This document shows positions 11,160-25,200 of a stretch of DNA of 64,000 bases, piece after piece. Numbering within the stretch: position 1 is the first letter of the stretch; each line of letters opens with the position of its first letter. The notes beneath the pieces were generated by a model. It worked only from the letters and a program-made list of their open reading frames with translations. It did no database searches and was not told the origin of the DNA. The position numbers and the translations under genes are program-made. Source of the DNA: Oryzias latipes (Eukaryota > Chordata > Actinopteri > Beloniformes > Adrianichthyidae); contig NC_019862.2 of assembly GCF_002234675.1 (NCBI RefSeq), positions 18,809,514 through 18,873,513 on the forward strand. Direction: 5' to 3'.

Positions 11160-13150
11160 AAGAAGTAAAATATAAGACTTTGACCTTTGGGTTTTAAGCA
11201 ATTTATCTGATTTCCTTAGCTTTTACAGCACTGATGCCATCAATCAATTTCAGCTTATTTTTACTATGAAGCTAATTTTTACATTAACTTATAACTACAG
11301 ATGCTATGCCTTAAAACAATGAAGTTATTTCTCATGCTTTTATTCATCCAATCATGTGCTTGTATGTAGTTGTACACTTAATGTAAAATTATGAAAAGGA
11401 AAATACAAAAACAATTTAGCAAAAATACAAGAACAAAATCAAATTTTCATTAGAGTTATATTTAAAACTGCATAAAAAACTGTCTAAAACTAGTCGACTT
11501 AGAAAGTTTAGATTAAAATAAACGCTTCTTTTGTTCACTTCGCTGCTTTGGCAAAAATAAGTCTAACAAGAATAGGTTCATGTAGAATTTATAATAAATC
11601 CCAAATTTACAGAAATTTGGCTAAAAAAAAAAGGCAAATGTCTATGGAGATGGGACAGTTTTGGTTTCCAGTGAGGAACACTAGGCTGCATTTTCAATAT
11701 GCTGACATCAACACAGAAAAAAATAACCATGTAGATCACAGCAGACTCCCAAACCCAAAATAAGGAACATATCAAACACCATATTATAATTTTCTCCTTT
11801 TAAAAAATAATCTTACTTAGGAGAGTTTTCACAAATGTCAGTTGGTGAAACCCTTTTTAGGCTATTAGACCAATTTTCATGTGTTTTAGAAGGACAATAT
11901 ATTTTTAAAGATCTTTAAATATTTTTTTTAATGTACAAACAAAGTAAAGTTTCTTAAAGAGCAGCAAAAAAAAATGTTAATTTTCTGAAAGTTTTTCTAA
12001 TTGAAAATAATTTACTACAAAAACAGGAGGCACTAAAATAAGACCCTGAGGGATCCCTACTGAGTGAACACTCATATAAAAATGTTCTCCTTGATAGGTA
12101 TGACTAAAATGGACAACTTTTCCTTAAATGCATACAGAAAACTCCAGAAGTGACAGCAAATGATTGGAGAGCACATTTTAAAAGCAGAACAGAAGTTTCC
12201 AGAATTAAATGCAAAAACAAGAGATTTAAAGATTCAAAGACCAGATTATAAAAGGCATCAAGATGTGTGTTTTGTCATTTAAACTTGAGTATTCAACTCA
12301 ATTCAATTTTATTTATATAGCCCAATATTACAACAGCAGCTTTAAGTAAATAGATTCCTCTTGACACTGCAGAAAAGAATCTAAGCTTAAAAAATGGCCA
12401 TAAATTGAAAACGTTTTTTAAAAAGCTGTATCTTTTGAATTCAATAAAACTTCCAACAAAATATTCTTGTTCTTCACTTACAACTGGAGTTTTTAAATGT
12501 GGCTCTATATGCTTCTTTGCATATTTTAGTTCTTTTTACAAATTATTAGTTCTTTTTTTTAAACCAGTGTAGTTGAAAGCCCTTTCTCGGGAGAAATTCC
12601 AGAGATTCCAGAAAATGTTTTCTGTCCCACTTCCCTGTTGTGTTAACTTACCAATCAATCAATCAGCATTCAATCAGCTGAAGCAGTAACAAAGGTGACT
12701 GTCTTCTGTCTTATCAGTGACCCGAGCTTCTTAGAAAACATGCACACGACGCCAGCACAATGGTATTGTGTGCGACTTTAATTCCAAAGCAGAGGGAATG
12801 TGGGATTGTGAATTACCATTAGAACTTTGTGCACGTTCTCATTTAAGAGGAAAACTTAAATATTGTTGTAGTCAAGTGACAAAAGAGAAAAGATGGAAAA
12901 ATGATTGTGAAAAAGTTTTTATGACAACTGAGATGTTGATCTAATCAGCTTTTAAGCAATTCTCAGCATTTAACTACCAAAAAGTTAAACAACGTCAAAC
13001 TATGCAGAGATGTGAATCTATGCACAATAACTTAAAATATGTAAAATAAATCGTAGAAGATAGCTGTCAACTACAAACAAGTATAAGAAAAGCCATCATG
13101 CATACATGACTATATGCAAATACACTCTTTTCCATACTGCAAATACTTTT
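11160..13150. other. Intergenic stretch between HPS3 and the HECT-like gene
   Basis: No exon was recognised. The DNA is AT-rich. At about 12291-12365 it carries a short relic of the teleost repeat beginning AATTCAATTTTATTTATATAG. Both flanking genes are on the minus strand, so this holds HPS3 3' flank and upstream sequence of the HECT-like gene. Confidence 0.5.
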
Positions 13151-13153
13151 TCT

Positions 13154-13159
13154 TTTAAT
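13154..13159 (-). promoter_or_regulatory. Candidate poly(A) signal of HPS3 (ATTAAA variant)
   Basis: TTTAAT on the plus strand reads ATTAAA on the minus strand, 110 bases beyond the HPS3 stop. No canonical AATAAA was found on the minus strand close by. Confidence 0.3.
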
Positions 13160-13268
13160 GTAATTACTATATACTTCAAAGGTTGTCTGAGATCAAGTGA
13201 GGTTCAGATGCAGATAGAGATTCTTTCAGCCTTTGCAGATTCCACCGCCCGCATCTTTGGCGAGTTTG

Positions 13269-16200
13269 TCAGGCCATCAAATGTCTTTGGCTGCACGTCA
13301 ACAGGTGAGGGAGAAAGTAGGACGCAGTACCATCGTCGGGAATTAGCTCCAAAAACTCAGCAGGACTCGTCTCCATGGCAACCACCACCAGTGTCTCTGT
13401 TGGCACAGAATCCCAACACATTGGACGGACAAAAATTATTATTTTTACCAAATATTTTCTCTTAAATTTACAGACCAGGAAATTAACCCCCCCCCCCCCC
13501 CCCCCATAAAGGTTCTGAGAATATGGCCTCATATTATAAATCACTTATAGAAGAGGAAAATAAACTAGATTTCTAAAGCACCTGTGGGTTAAATCAAGGT
13601 TACCGGTACATCCTTGAGAAGAATATTGTTGGCCCAAGGGAAAAACTAGAATTTAATGTAATAACAAAGCAAAGTAGATCATGTAGATCAGCATCAACAG
13701 CACAAGCCTATCAGGGTGCTTCTGGTTGAGTGATTCCCGGTGAAACTACAGCCAAGCTCAACTGCAGCTGAAAACAATGTCATTTCCTCATTCTTTTCAA
13801 TTCTATACCCTTTTCATATTTGTACAGGCTAGAGCAGGAAGCAACTTTGGTGATAAAACACCTTTTAAATAAAACTTTAATGATTCATAAATCCAAAGTC
13901 ATCATAAAAGTTAATAGGTATTTTTTAAAAATAAATAAAATTAATAATACATTTCAATTCACTGTCCACTACTGGATCTCATATCTTCGCACCATGTGTT
14001 TAATATTTGCAAAATGTGCACAGTACATTTGCCTTGTTTATAGTTTATACTTAATTGCTGCATGTAAAATGGAATGTTTCTGCTGTAAATTAAGTACGAA
14101 GGGCCTAAAGGACCTAATGATCAACTAGAGCATGCATTTCCACTTTTCCTTTTGACTTTTACCTTCAGAGGTTAACACAGCGAATCATCTTCCTCAATCT
14201 ATTCTAAGTCGGATTCTCATTTAATGCAGCCAAAGATTTCACATCACATGCCCAATCTCTCTGTATTTATCCAGGTTTGGGACCAGCACAGTAAGACCCT
14301 GGTTTGGGCCAGTTTGTGGCTACATGCAACTAAAGCACATACATTCTGTTGAATATTATTGATTGTTTAAACAATGTTATAAAGTGCCTGAATTGAATAA
14401 AATAGTCTGTAGGAAAGACTTCAACAGAAAAAAATCCAACTGATACCTTTGAGAGCCCCCAGCAGAATGCCGTTATCTGCCGCTGCTCTCGTTCGCTTGC
14501 AAAGCTCAGGAAGCAGCTTCTGCCACCATAGTGTCTGCAAAGATCAGCCAAACATCACACTGGGACACAGAAATGAAACACGGACGGGCTAAGAGGCTTT
14601 AGATTTCACGTTAAATGTAGCACAAACCATATATTTGTCCTGTAACTGGTGGTTGGCGTAGGCTATGATGGCCTGAGGACACCTGTCCAACAACTGCTCA
14701 ATGCTGCTTTCATACTGCCCCCTTCTGGTGGCACAGAGGAGGTGCAGGCTGAAGCCCCACAAGGTTTCTCCTGAGAGACGCTCCAATAGAGGCACGATGG
14801 AGCCCACAGAGAGGGAAGGACCGCACAGCAGAGACTGGAGACACAGATATGAGGATATTGAAGATATAAATACCAACACAAAAATATTTTTTTGAATTCT
14901 AAAACATACATTGGTAAATATTTTACTCAGACAGCTTAGCTACCCTAACACTAAAGCTTAAAAAGGTTTATATCAAGCCATAAATGTAATTTAAATCATG
15001 TTCAATAATTAATTTTGTTACACAATGAATATTGCTTTAAGATTCTCAAGTTTTTTTAGTTTGGTATTGATTAGCTTTATTTTTTATGCCAGTCTTCTTA
15101 TCTTGTGCCAACTTCTTCTTACTCATTGTGCATGTATATTACACACTTGTCTATCCATAGCTTAATGCTCTGCAGGCAGAACTCTTTAAATCCTCCTTTT
15201 CTTCGTTTCCTTCCGGCTTTTCCCTTTAAGGGTCGCCACAGCGAATCAGCTTCCTCCATCTAACCCAGTCTTCTGCATCCTCTACTCTAACACCAGCTAC
15301 CCATATTGTTTGTCTGCGTTCACCGCACCCATAAGAACACTTTAAAGCCTACCAATTTCAAAATAAAACTCAGATTATTTACATTATATGACTAATAAAG
15401 GTGTCAAACTTGTAAAAATATGTTATCCTTTAAACAAGATATTTTTGAGACGCTAAAACCTTTAAAAAAGAAAAAAAAAAACTGGTGCCGGTGTGGGTAC
15501 CGGATGTTCTCGGGTTGCCGGATGTTCTCGGGGTCCTTCGGGGTCCTTCGACCAATGATGACGTCACACTATTTGATTGGCTGTAAGTTGCCACGACCAA
15601 TGAGCTAACGTCGCTAAGTTTTTTAAAAAACTTTATTGACAATTGCGGTATCATACATTAACAATGACATAAACGTTAACAACAAACAATAACGATGTAA
15701 TCAATATTGCCTCGAAGATCAGTCACCATTGCCAAATATAACATATTGACATAGAAAATAAAGAATAGAGGGGAAAAAAAGAAACAATGAGCATAACACA
15801 CAAATAAATAAAAACATAAGTAAAATAAAATAAAGGAACATAGAAAAAATCTAAGTAGTCTAATACTAGTTAAGTTAGGGGTACTCGTGAAGTTTTTATT
15901 TCTGAACAAAACTAAGCAATTTCAAGCCATTCTTCTTTTTCATATAATGAAGTGATTGAAAGCAAAAACAGAGCTCTTTATTAAATGTTATAAAAGTGGT
16001 TTGGTCTTCAAAACTTGACCTCACCAAGATGGCGGTGCTCACCTCCCATGAGGAACCACGTGATGTCTCCTCTAGTGATAAAACTCATTGGAAGGACCCT
16101 GAAGGACCCCGAGAACATCCGGCGACCCGAGAACATCCGGTACCTACACCGTCCTTTCATACTTAGCAGCTTTAAATACCTGCAGTTTATGCAGCGCCTC

Positions 16201-19200
16201 CTGGTGTTCAGACGTGGTGCTGTGAGTGGGATTTAGAACAGTGAGCCACGGGTACAGAGCACCATAATGAGAGCAGGAGGTGATCTATAAGACACACATT
16301 CATGAAAAATGTTACTGTGTGGAATCTTTTTGACAACAGGAGCAGCTAAAGCTACAAAAAAAAGTGAGCATACCAAATCGTCGGCCCCCTTTAGTGACTT
16401 GTACTTCGGCGCTCCACTTCCATTGATTGAGTTTGTCAGTCGGTCAATGTAAACTGACGCCACCCTGAACAGAAGTTCCTGAATGACTGCATCCTGTGAC
16501 GATGCCATGAGCATCGCCTCCCAGAAATCCACCAGTAAAGTGTTCTCACAGCCCAGCTCCTTAACAAAATCAGCAAAAAAAAAAAAAAGACTTAGAAGTA
16601 AAATAAAAACTAAAATCTGATTTCCGTAATAGTTTTCGGCTTCCCTGTCCAAGATACATACTTTGAATACAAAATCGGCCTGTTCCAGCTGAACTTTGCA
16701 GTTCTCATGTAAAGCCACCATAGCAGCCACCAACAGTCCAGGTTGGGTGTTTGCCAGCTGCCGAGCCAATGAAGTGGGATGGACCTGGGAGTGCTGGCCT
16801 CCTCCTCCTCCTCCTCCTCCTCCTCCTCCTCCGTGCAGCAACAGCCTCGGCTCTTCTATGAACCCATACACCAGCTGCATCTAAATGTGCACAACAAAGC
16901 AAAACATGATTTGAAATATTTACATTCTTCTCTAGGAAATATTTGTAAATGTACGGCCATCAATTCCTGTTCACTTCACACTAGGTCAGAACAGCTTCCA
17001 TTAAAACACTGGTACAATTAAGCTTATAACAAACTACTTTCAATACTTAAATCAACATCCACCATAAAGATGCCATTTTGTTTCCTCTTTTAATGCGCAT
17101 TTGTTTCTTTTCTAAGATATATATTTTCGATTTGAAATACAATTACATTTATTTGACAACATGAAAGATTGAAATTTTTTTAACCCAAAACACAATCTTG
17201 CTGGGTAGAATAAGCATTTAAAGAGCATGTACGGCTCTAGAAAAAGAAAGCAAAAACTCTAACGTAACCTCAGCGTGCCGCTCCATCAGCTCTGTGTAAT
17301 CCTGCTGTTTGCCCAGACGCAGCGCCATGGCTGCCATGATAATCGTGAGTGGGACCGACACGCCAGCCGTGTCTTCCAGACGCTGCAAGATCTGGAGCGT
17401 CCGAGTTGCACTGCAGTTTATCATGCAGGGGCTGGCACACACGCTGACCAGCAAGAAGGGCTCTGATTGGCTGAAGATGTAAATGATTTCATCTGCTTCT
17501 TCCTGCAAGGATGGGATAGCTTTTTAAGTTATATTTTGCAATAAAAACGTAAAATCATCAAATACAAGTTAATCTGTCCGACTGCCCAACTTTAGTTAGT
17601 TTCTGCTTAAAAAACACACATTTTTAAAATTTGGACAAGGGCTTTAATGGTATCAATTTTAGTATTTTAAGCTTTTGCTCACCTGAGTGAGATGCTGCTC
17701 CGTCTCCTCTAAAAGGTGAAGTTTAAGGTAAAATAGGAAGCCCAGGCCATAAGAGGAAGGGCCCTCTGGAGGAGGACGGTTTCTGGAGATGACCTCGGCG
17801 ACGGTCAAACCGGACATCTTGTAGTACGGCAGGGCTAAGTGGCAGTCCTTCTGACTCGCCCTGACAAAACAAAGAACAGGAAAACACTTTATGATCAAAA
17901 TTTTTTTTTTGGTTTTTAAAAGTAGCATAAATTATAATAAGTAAGAAACGAAAAATTATTCAGCAAAACTTGGAATCAGTTTCAAATAAAATTTGTAAAT
18001 CTCAAACTTTTAGAAAGGAAACGTAACCTTTGTTTGGTATTTGACTATGTAACCATGGTCGTTCCCTTGTCTATGTGCAGGCTCTACAAACTCCAGCTTT
18101 TCTTTGGAGCTTGTTATGAAGCACCTGCATCTGGTGAGTCCCACACTCATTATGAGACCAAAATCAAACTTTCAATCTCTGTCTTTAAACTTCAACAACG
18201 GCCCATTTTCTGAATTTCATTTTCTAAACTAGCTTTGTATATCGTCCATTTACAACACTGCAACTTGACCAATATGCCAGATGGGGCAGATGTTTATGGA
18301 TGGGTGTGTGCACTTTATATCTACTCCCAGTGTTTTTTGTGACATAGTATGCTCTACAACAAACCTCAGTGACTTGGAGCACAAACCTCCTTAACATTTT
18401 AACACGGGCGCTTTATGTCCAGGGTTTATAGTCTTTTGACTACTGGAACTCTTTAACTGTTCACATAATTAATGCATTTCCAGCAAATTCTGAAGCAGAG
18501 AAAAGCAGCTTTGTGCTGATATGCAACCCTGCAAAGCAGTAGAATTCTCACACAGTCAATATAAATCAGCTGATTTTGTCGCGGAGAAAATCGGCTTTGC
18601 ACTATTTATGCAACACTTTACGTTAGTAATCCTTTGCATATCAGTGCAAAAACGATTCAAAAGGTCACTCTTTCTGTGCGTCAGAATTAGCTGATTCAAG
18701 CCAATCGTCCAAATGCTCAGAGTTACACCATGTCAAAGAGCAGCGTGTGTTTTTAGGTGTCGCTGGCGACAGCTCTGCTGTTAAAGGGTTAATTGAGAAG
18801 TTTGATGTAGACAGGAAATCAATGCCAGTTTAATAAAAGCCCAGTGACCCTGAGATGTTTTGCGTATTTAGCCTCATTTGGTCATGTGTGGATCAACCAG
18901 TGATGTTGATTTGGCTTTGACTTACTTTTAGAGTGTCCTTTATATTAAGGAAAAATACGAAGATTTTTTAAGCTAACTAAGAATATGTTTGAATTCCAGC
19001 TATAACCGGATTTTGATCTTCCGTGTTGGACTGTTACCTGCTGAAACAGTCTCCCAGCTGTGCAGAGTTCTGCCTGAGCGCCTCCTCTAGTTCTTGTCTG
19101 TTTGCCTGTGTGGCTGAATTTTTATCAACCGCGCCATTGGAGCCTGGTTTCGAGGACACTGCAGGGTCGCCCTGGCCACTCTGCTTCTGCTCTGGTGTTT

Positions 19201-22200
19201 GCAGCAAACAGGCTCGCAGCAAGAGGTGAGCTTCACTGAGGAGGTGACGAAGACTGTGGGATTGTGGGGTGGTCTGCACGTAGCGACAGCTGTATTCAAC
19301 CTGGTACAAAAGGAACACAAGGAAAGATTGTACATTGGCATAATATACAGTATATGAAACTCTGCTTTTTTTATTATAAAGGTTATTTTAAGTAATCTGT
19401 AAGCTGAGTGTATTTTAGTGAATAAATATGCTCATGGGTGTAAACAATGCAGTGTTTCCCAACCCTGGTCCTAGGGGCACACTGTCCTGCATTTTTTTCA
19501 ATCCAACCCTGCTAAAACACACCTGCCTTTGATGACTGTCATTGTCAGGCTTCTACAGAGCCTGACGATGAGCTGAATCAGGTGTGCATAAGCAGGGCAA
19601 CATGGAAAACATGCAGGACAGTGTGCCCTTAGGACCAGGGTTGGGTAACACTGTTCTAAAGTAATCGAAAAAAAAAACGATTTTTCTGATATGTTTGTCA
19701 GCGTTACCATCTCCTGGTAGAGTGTGAAGGGATGGACGGTGTCGACCACGTAAAGGTTCCACCCATGTCCAACTGTGCTGGTTTCCTTCGGCGAGGAGAT
19801 TGTCCACTTCCTGCTTCTGAGGTCAAATATTTTAAAGGAGGCAACAACATAACACAGAAAACTTGCTGTTTATGTCTTTTTATTTTATTTTTTTTATTTT
19901 TATGACAATAGGTTTTATTGTCATAAAAAATGTAAAATGTAAATAAAAGTAGAAGGCAATTAACATGACTTAAACGTTTTGTTTTTTATTGGGGACATCA
20001 GTTTAAAGCAGGTCCGCCTGGTTTAGCTTCCTACTTTTTTCCAATTATCTTTACAGGTTTGACAGTTCTTTAATTTTGTTGAATTAGAACATCTAAAAGA
20101 TGTATGGATGACAACAAAATCCGCTTCTTAAATAATGAAAAATAAAATTTTCATTAGGTGTGATTTACAAGAGAGCCATAAGCAGGAATTCAGCTGGCAC
20201 ATCTTACTGGTCTTCAACAGATCTGCTTACTAAAAGCAAGATGGCTCATGTCTCCATCAGCCTGGATGATGTAATGCCTATTATTGGATTTATGTATTGA
20301 TTTGTGAGACAATGTGTTGCACCTTTTATGCTCGTATCAATGTCTCCACTAAATAGCTAATTTTGGTCCCTTTCTCTGAACCAATGACAACTTCACTGGT
20401 TTACTGCTGAATCCTTCCCAACATTTTAAACATCTGTCTACAAAATCAACTTCATGAGCATATTTCTAAAGAAAATGCTGGGATTGTACCTGAGAGTTTT
20501 AGCTGTTCAAACTAAGGTCTTTTTGTCAAAAATGTAATGCTGATTTACATTTTACACAACTTTTGCAGACACAGCTCGCAGCTGCAAAAGCTTGCCTATA
20601 GAAGGCAGAGTTAATGATAAACACACATAATCAGGCCTCACAATGTTATAGGATATTATTAGGATATTATCCAAAAAGACAAGAAGCATGGCAAGTAAAC
20701 AGTTATAACAAAAAAAAAACTTGTAAAGCCACATCATGAAAAAAATAAAATAAATAAATAGCGTGGATTAGGCAGCAGCATCTCCTAACTGTAAGTTACT
20801 CCATAGTGTTTTTCAGGTGTTCCTGAAGTAGCACTGTTTGTTTTTATTGTTTTGCAGCTTCCAAGAAGAAAAAAGTTTGAATGAATGCATAAAAAAATGA
20901 GGGAAATTGTTTATATTTATGATGTTGCCCGTCTCTGTGCGGCCCCAACTCTAACCCTATGGTCCAGGGTTTTTCGCCGCCTTCGCCAGACAGGGCCTGG
21001 GATAGGCTCCAGCAACCTTGTAACCACCAACAAGAATGAAGCGAGTTTGCAAGGGGATGGATGGACAAAAACTTGCTTAAGGGCATGAGTAAAAGCCTAA
21101 ACTCTTTTAAAGAACAAAAGATTAGTATGTTAAAAGGGGCACACTGAGGACCGTTAGTAGGTTTATGGGTATATGATTTGGGAAAATTTGGTCTCTTTTA
21201 GGTCAACCTGCAACATCAGATGATCAAGTAAATGCAAAGCTGTATCATGGCTACAAAGACCAAACTAAATAGCAATGTTTCTTGGCAATATTTAATTTTC
21301 ACTGTGTAATTGTAAGTGCTGACTTCTTTTGATATGATTTTTACACTGTCCAATTTTTAACAATTCTTTTTTTACTCCAGCTCAAAAGCTCTCTTGAAAG
21401 AAGCATCTGCTTGGACCTGCTTGAACAGAGTCCTGCTTTTGCCTAGTTTAGACATTTGTGCACAAAATGTGTAAACTTTGTATTGTATAACAAAAAAACT
21501 GGAAAAGAAAAGAAAAAACATGAAAATCTTCATCTAAAAATATGTTGGATCTACTGTAATTTCCAGATTATAAACCGCTACTTTTGTTACACGCTTTCAC
21601 ACCTGCGTCTTATTCAGTGATGCGGTTAATTTATGCCCTTTTTTGTTCTTTTTTTAATGCATTTTTTCTAACGGCCGCTAGGAGCGCTCGAGCAGAAGGG
21701 TAACAGTGAGACAGGGGGAATACGGTATCTGTGTCGAGGAAGACGCAAGTTTAATGTAAATTCCCGCTTTGTGAATGAATGGCACGAACAGACCCTCATC
21801 ACGGAAAATGCAAGAAGAAATGACGCAGCTTTCAAATTAAAAGCAATTGTTAAGAGCAGTGTGAAAAAAATCCACCATCACAAACGGGTTTGGAAAAGCG
21901 GGTCTGCTGCGCGACGAAGAGGACAGCGCAAGCTCAGGAGGGAATTTGCCTCAGGATGAGAGTGATAAACTGACAGCGACAAAGAAGGAGAGACTGAGAG
22001 AGTGTGTGGCGAAGACTGTCTGACGCTATTCAAATCCGACACTGAGGAGGAAGACTTCCATGGTTTCAGTGCACAAGAGGCGCGTGCCGCGCAGAGGCGC
22101 CTATAAGTTACTGCTGCTCTCAGTGACTTTTACCGGTATGCTTTTTTAAACAGCCCTGTTAGTGCTGTTACTACTGCCGTGTTACTGCCGCGTCACAGGC

Positions 22201-25200
22201 ACTGTTTGGAATAGAGCCGTGACGGTGTGGGATTTTTGATCACCGCGGTGATGAAGCAACAGAAGTTGCGGTGTCGCGGTTTTCCCCCCCCCCCCCCCCC
22301 CCAACACAAAATCCCCCGGCGGCCGCGTCGCAAATGAATACCGGTACAAGTAATGATTACAACGCACTATTCTTTATTAACAAATAACAGTAACAATTAA
22401 CTACTAACTATCTAACTAATTAACTAACTGTATAGGTGTTGTAGAATGAGTATATGTATGTGTGTCAGCACTCTGCGTGTGTAAGAGGAAGGAGCGCGAG
22501 CAGCACAAGAGTGAGTGAGAGCGCTCCCTCTTGCGCTGCAGGCTCCCTCCTCTTTCTTACACACACGTTGCCTGGTTTCAGCACATACACATCCTCATTC
22601 TACAACACATGTTTCAATGTGGGCACATGCAGCTTATAGAGAGGTGCAGCTTATGTATGTATAAAATGTTTTATCCTTTAAAAATGTAATGGGTGCTGCT
22701 TATAATCAGGTGCGCTCTATAGTCCGGAAATTACGGTAAATGGTTTTGTTGTCAATCTAGAAAAGAACATTTTTTTGCTAAAAATGGTGAAAATGGTTCA
22801 TTAAAAAAAAGATATTCCTATAAAATGTCTGCAGATGCGTTTTGGTGCTGCAACTTGACCTAAATTGACAGCAGGGAATTATGGGATGGGGGTTTTTCTT
22901 ACAAAAAAGGACGTGACAGAAGGTTCTCCAAAGCTGGCGTGGTTGCGGGATCAATTCCCACCGCCAAGAAAATACCTGTCAGCACGCTGTTCTCTTTCAA
23001 CTTGCTAAAATAACAACACAAAGATAAAGTAACAACAAAAAAGATGTACACATGGCATTAGCCATTTACATGTCACCTCACAAGCAACAATATCCTCATG
23101 AGGCCTTCAAATTTTACAAATAAAAACAAAAGAAGCATCTTGTGCTGAATGTGTGAAACGTACAGGCACCTGCGCTCAGGCTCCTGTTGTGTTTCAGTGT
23201 CCGCAGCAGAGAGCAGGATGACACGTTGATTATAGACGCAAACCGACCGCAGACCGATGAATAACTGGATTCTGAGTGCACACACCTCCAAGGTGCTGGG
23301 TGGACAAGCCTTTCAAACACACAAAAATTAGTCATAACTAAAGTCATAACTTTGTTAAAATGACCAGATAATACTTGTACCAAAAATGACAAGGAGTCAC
23401 TAGGAAAAGTCTTTGTACCTTCATGGTGGTGTCAATGTAAGGGTCTTCCATTCTGGCGGCCACAGCTGAGCATCGCACCGTAAAACACTGCAGGGCATTT
23501 CTGCCAGACACACAAGGAATAAACACCATCATACCAAATATCTCAACAAATTGTTGTCAGCTAAAATAAATCCTCGAAGTGATTATGAAAGATGAGAACA
23601 GGTAAATGAGAATTTAAAAGTTTACATTTTAGAGGCTTTTTTTGGGGGTAAAAAGTGTCTGTGTAGCCTTAGACATACTTAGTAATGACATGCAACAGGT
23701 GATCAGACATCACCGCCTGAAGGACCTTTTCTGGATACTGGTAGGCTGACAGCAGCTCCACTCCACCCTTTAGGCTGTACAGGTAGCCGGCAGTGGGAAG
23801 AGAGAAGAAGCAGAACACACATGTTGGGTCCTCTAGGGAATTACCTGGACAGAAAATATTAATTAATTATTTTAAGTGTCTAACGTTCAAGGTGTTTATC
23901 CGCATCTCACGTGTAGTACTCACTTGTGAACAGTGGATAAAGCTGCAGCGAGTGGATCTGCATCTCCTCGACTCTGCAGCCTTGGAAGAACTCGGGAGAA
24001 AAGCGCCTGCAGAGACACAGTTTACACACAACTGTACAAAGTCGCAAGCAATAGAACGTCCAAATGACAAAACGCACACAGACCGGAAAAGAATGTAGGA
24101 GAACTGATACTGCGCTTGGTCCTCCAGCCCAGTTTTTTCCATGGTAACAAGGATGTCGCAGTCTTTCGCTTTGCTTTCGAGCAGCTCCTGGTGTCTTGGA
24201 ATGAGCAGGAAGTCATCCTGATCTTGTGGAGGTTCTGCTGCTTAAAAGCAAATACACATAATTGAGTCTTAAGTCAAAGAAATATGTCAAAAGTTACAAT
24301 TGTGACCAAATTTTGGAACAGTTTAAAAAACAAACAAAGGTCAAAAAAGTTTAAAGTAGAGGTGTACATAACAACATCCTCAGTTTTTTATCTGGAAATT
24401 GGAGAAGGACCTGACAAGATGGCGTCTGACATCATCAGCCGGAAGCAGAAATTGTGAAATTTACCCAAACTCTAATCTGAATCCAAACCAAAAGTGTTGA
24501 GAATTGTAGAAAAAAACTTTTGTTGAAACTTAAAAGAGGAAAAACCTTCATTCTTAGGGTTGTGGTCGAAGACTTTCACTTCTGGATGTCTGCAGCCAGG
24601 TCCTATTGTGGAATTGAGGAATTCCCAAGTGAAACGAGGAATGAAATTTCTGCAGCAAGCTCTGAGTTTGCTCACATTTCATTTTCAAATGTCTAATACA
24701 CAACCAGTGGAGACTGCAAGAAGGCATCTTCAAAACAAGTTCCACCATTACTTACATCCTATCCAGTCATATTGCTTATTGCCCGAAACTTGTTAATTTA
24801 AGTGTATCCATTGCTTTATTTTCAGCCTCTACTCAAATGACATTAGTGTTTACTCATTTTAACACCATTCAAAGGCAGAATCCTTATTTCAAAACAGTTG
24901 AATAAACATGTTAAAAAGCAATATAAAGGCTTCAGCCTACTAACTTGTATGGTAATTGAATTGCCTAAAAAAAAGCCAAAACAGCTCATTAAGAAGAAAA
25001 CAATTTAGTAAAATGAAAGTCAATGTTATTTGGGGCTCCACTGTGGAATCCTGGTTAACCCTCTCAGCAAGAAGGCCCTGGTTTGAATTCTTTGTGCATG
25101 TTCTCCGTGTGCATGCGTGGGTTTTCTCCGGACACTCCGGTCTCTTCCCACACACTCCAAAATGGAGTCACTGGTATCTCTAAATTGCCTCTAGGTGTGC

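Noticed and set aside
13397..13544. 5' extension of the last HPS3 exon through the poly-C run
   Set aside because: A splice acceptor at 13397-13398 restores the conserved protein in phase; the extension is intron.
14589..14911. Open frames extending beyond HPS3 exon 20 on both sides
   Set aside because: Conserved protein text is limited to 14834-14628, bounded by an acceptor and a donor; the rest is intron.
15676..15909. 77-codon minus-strand open frame rich in Phe/Tyr/Leu
   Set aside because: AT-rich interior of the MITE, with no relation to a transposase or other family I know.
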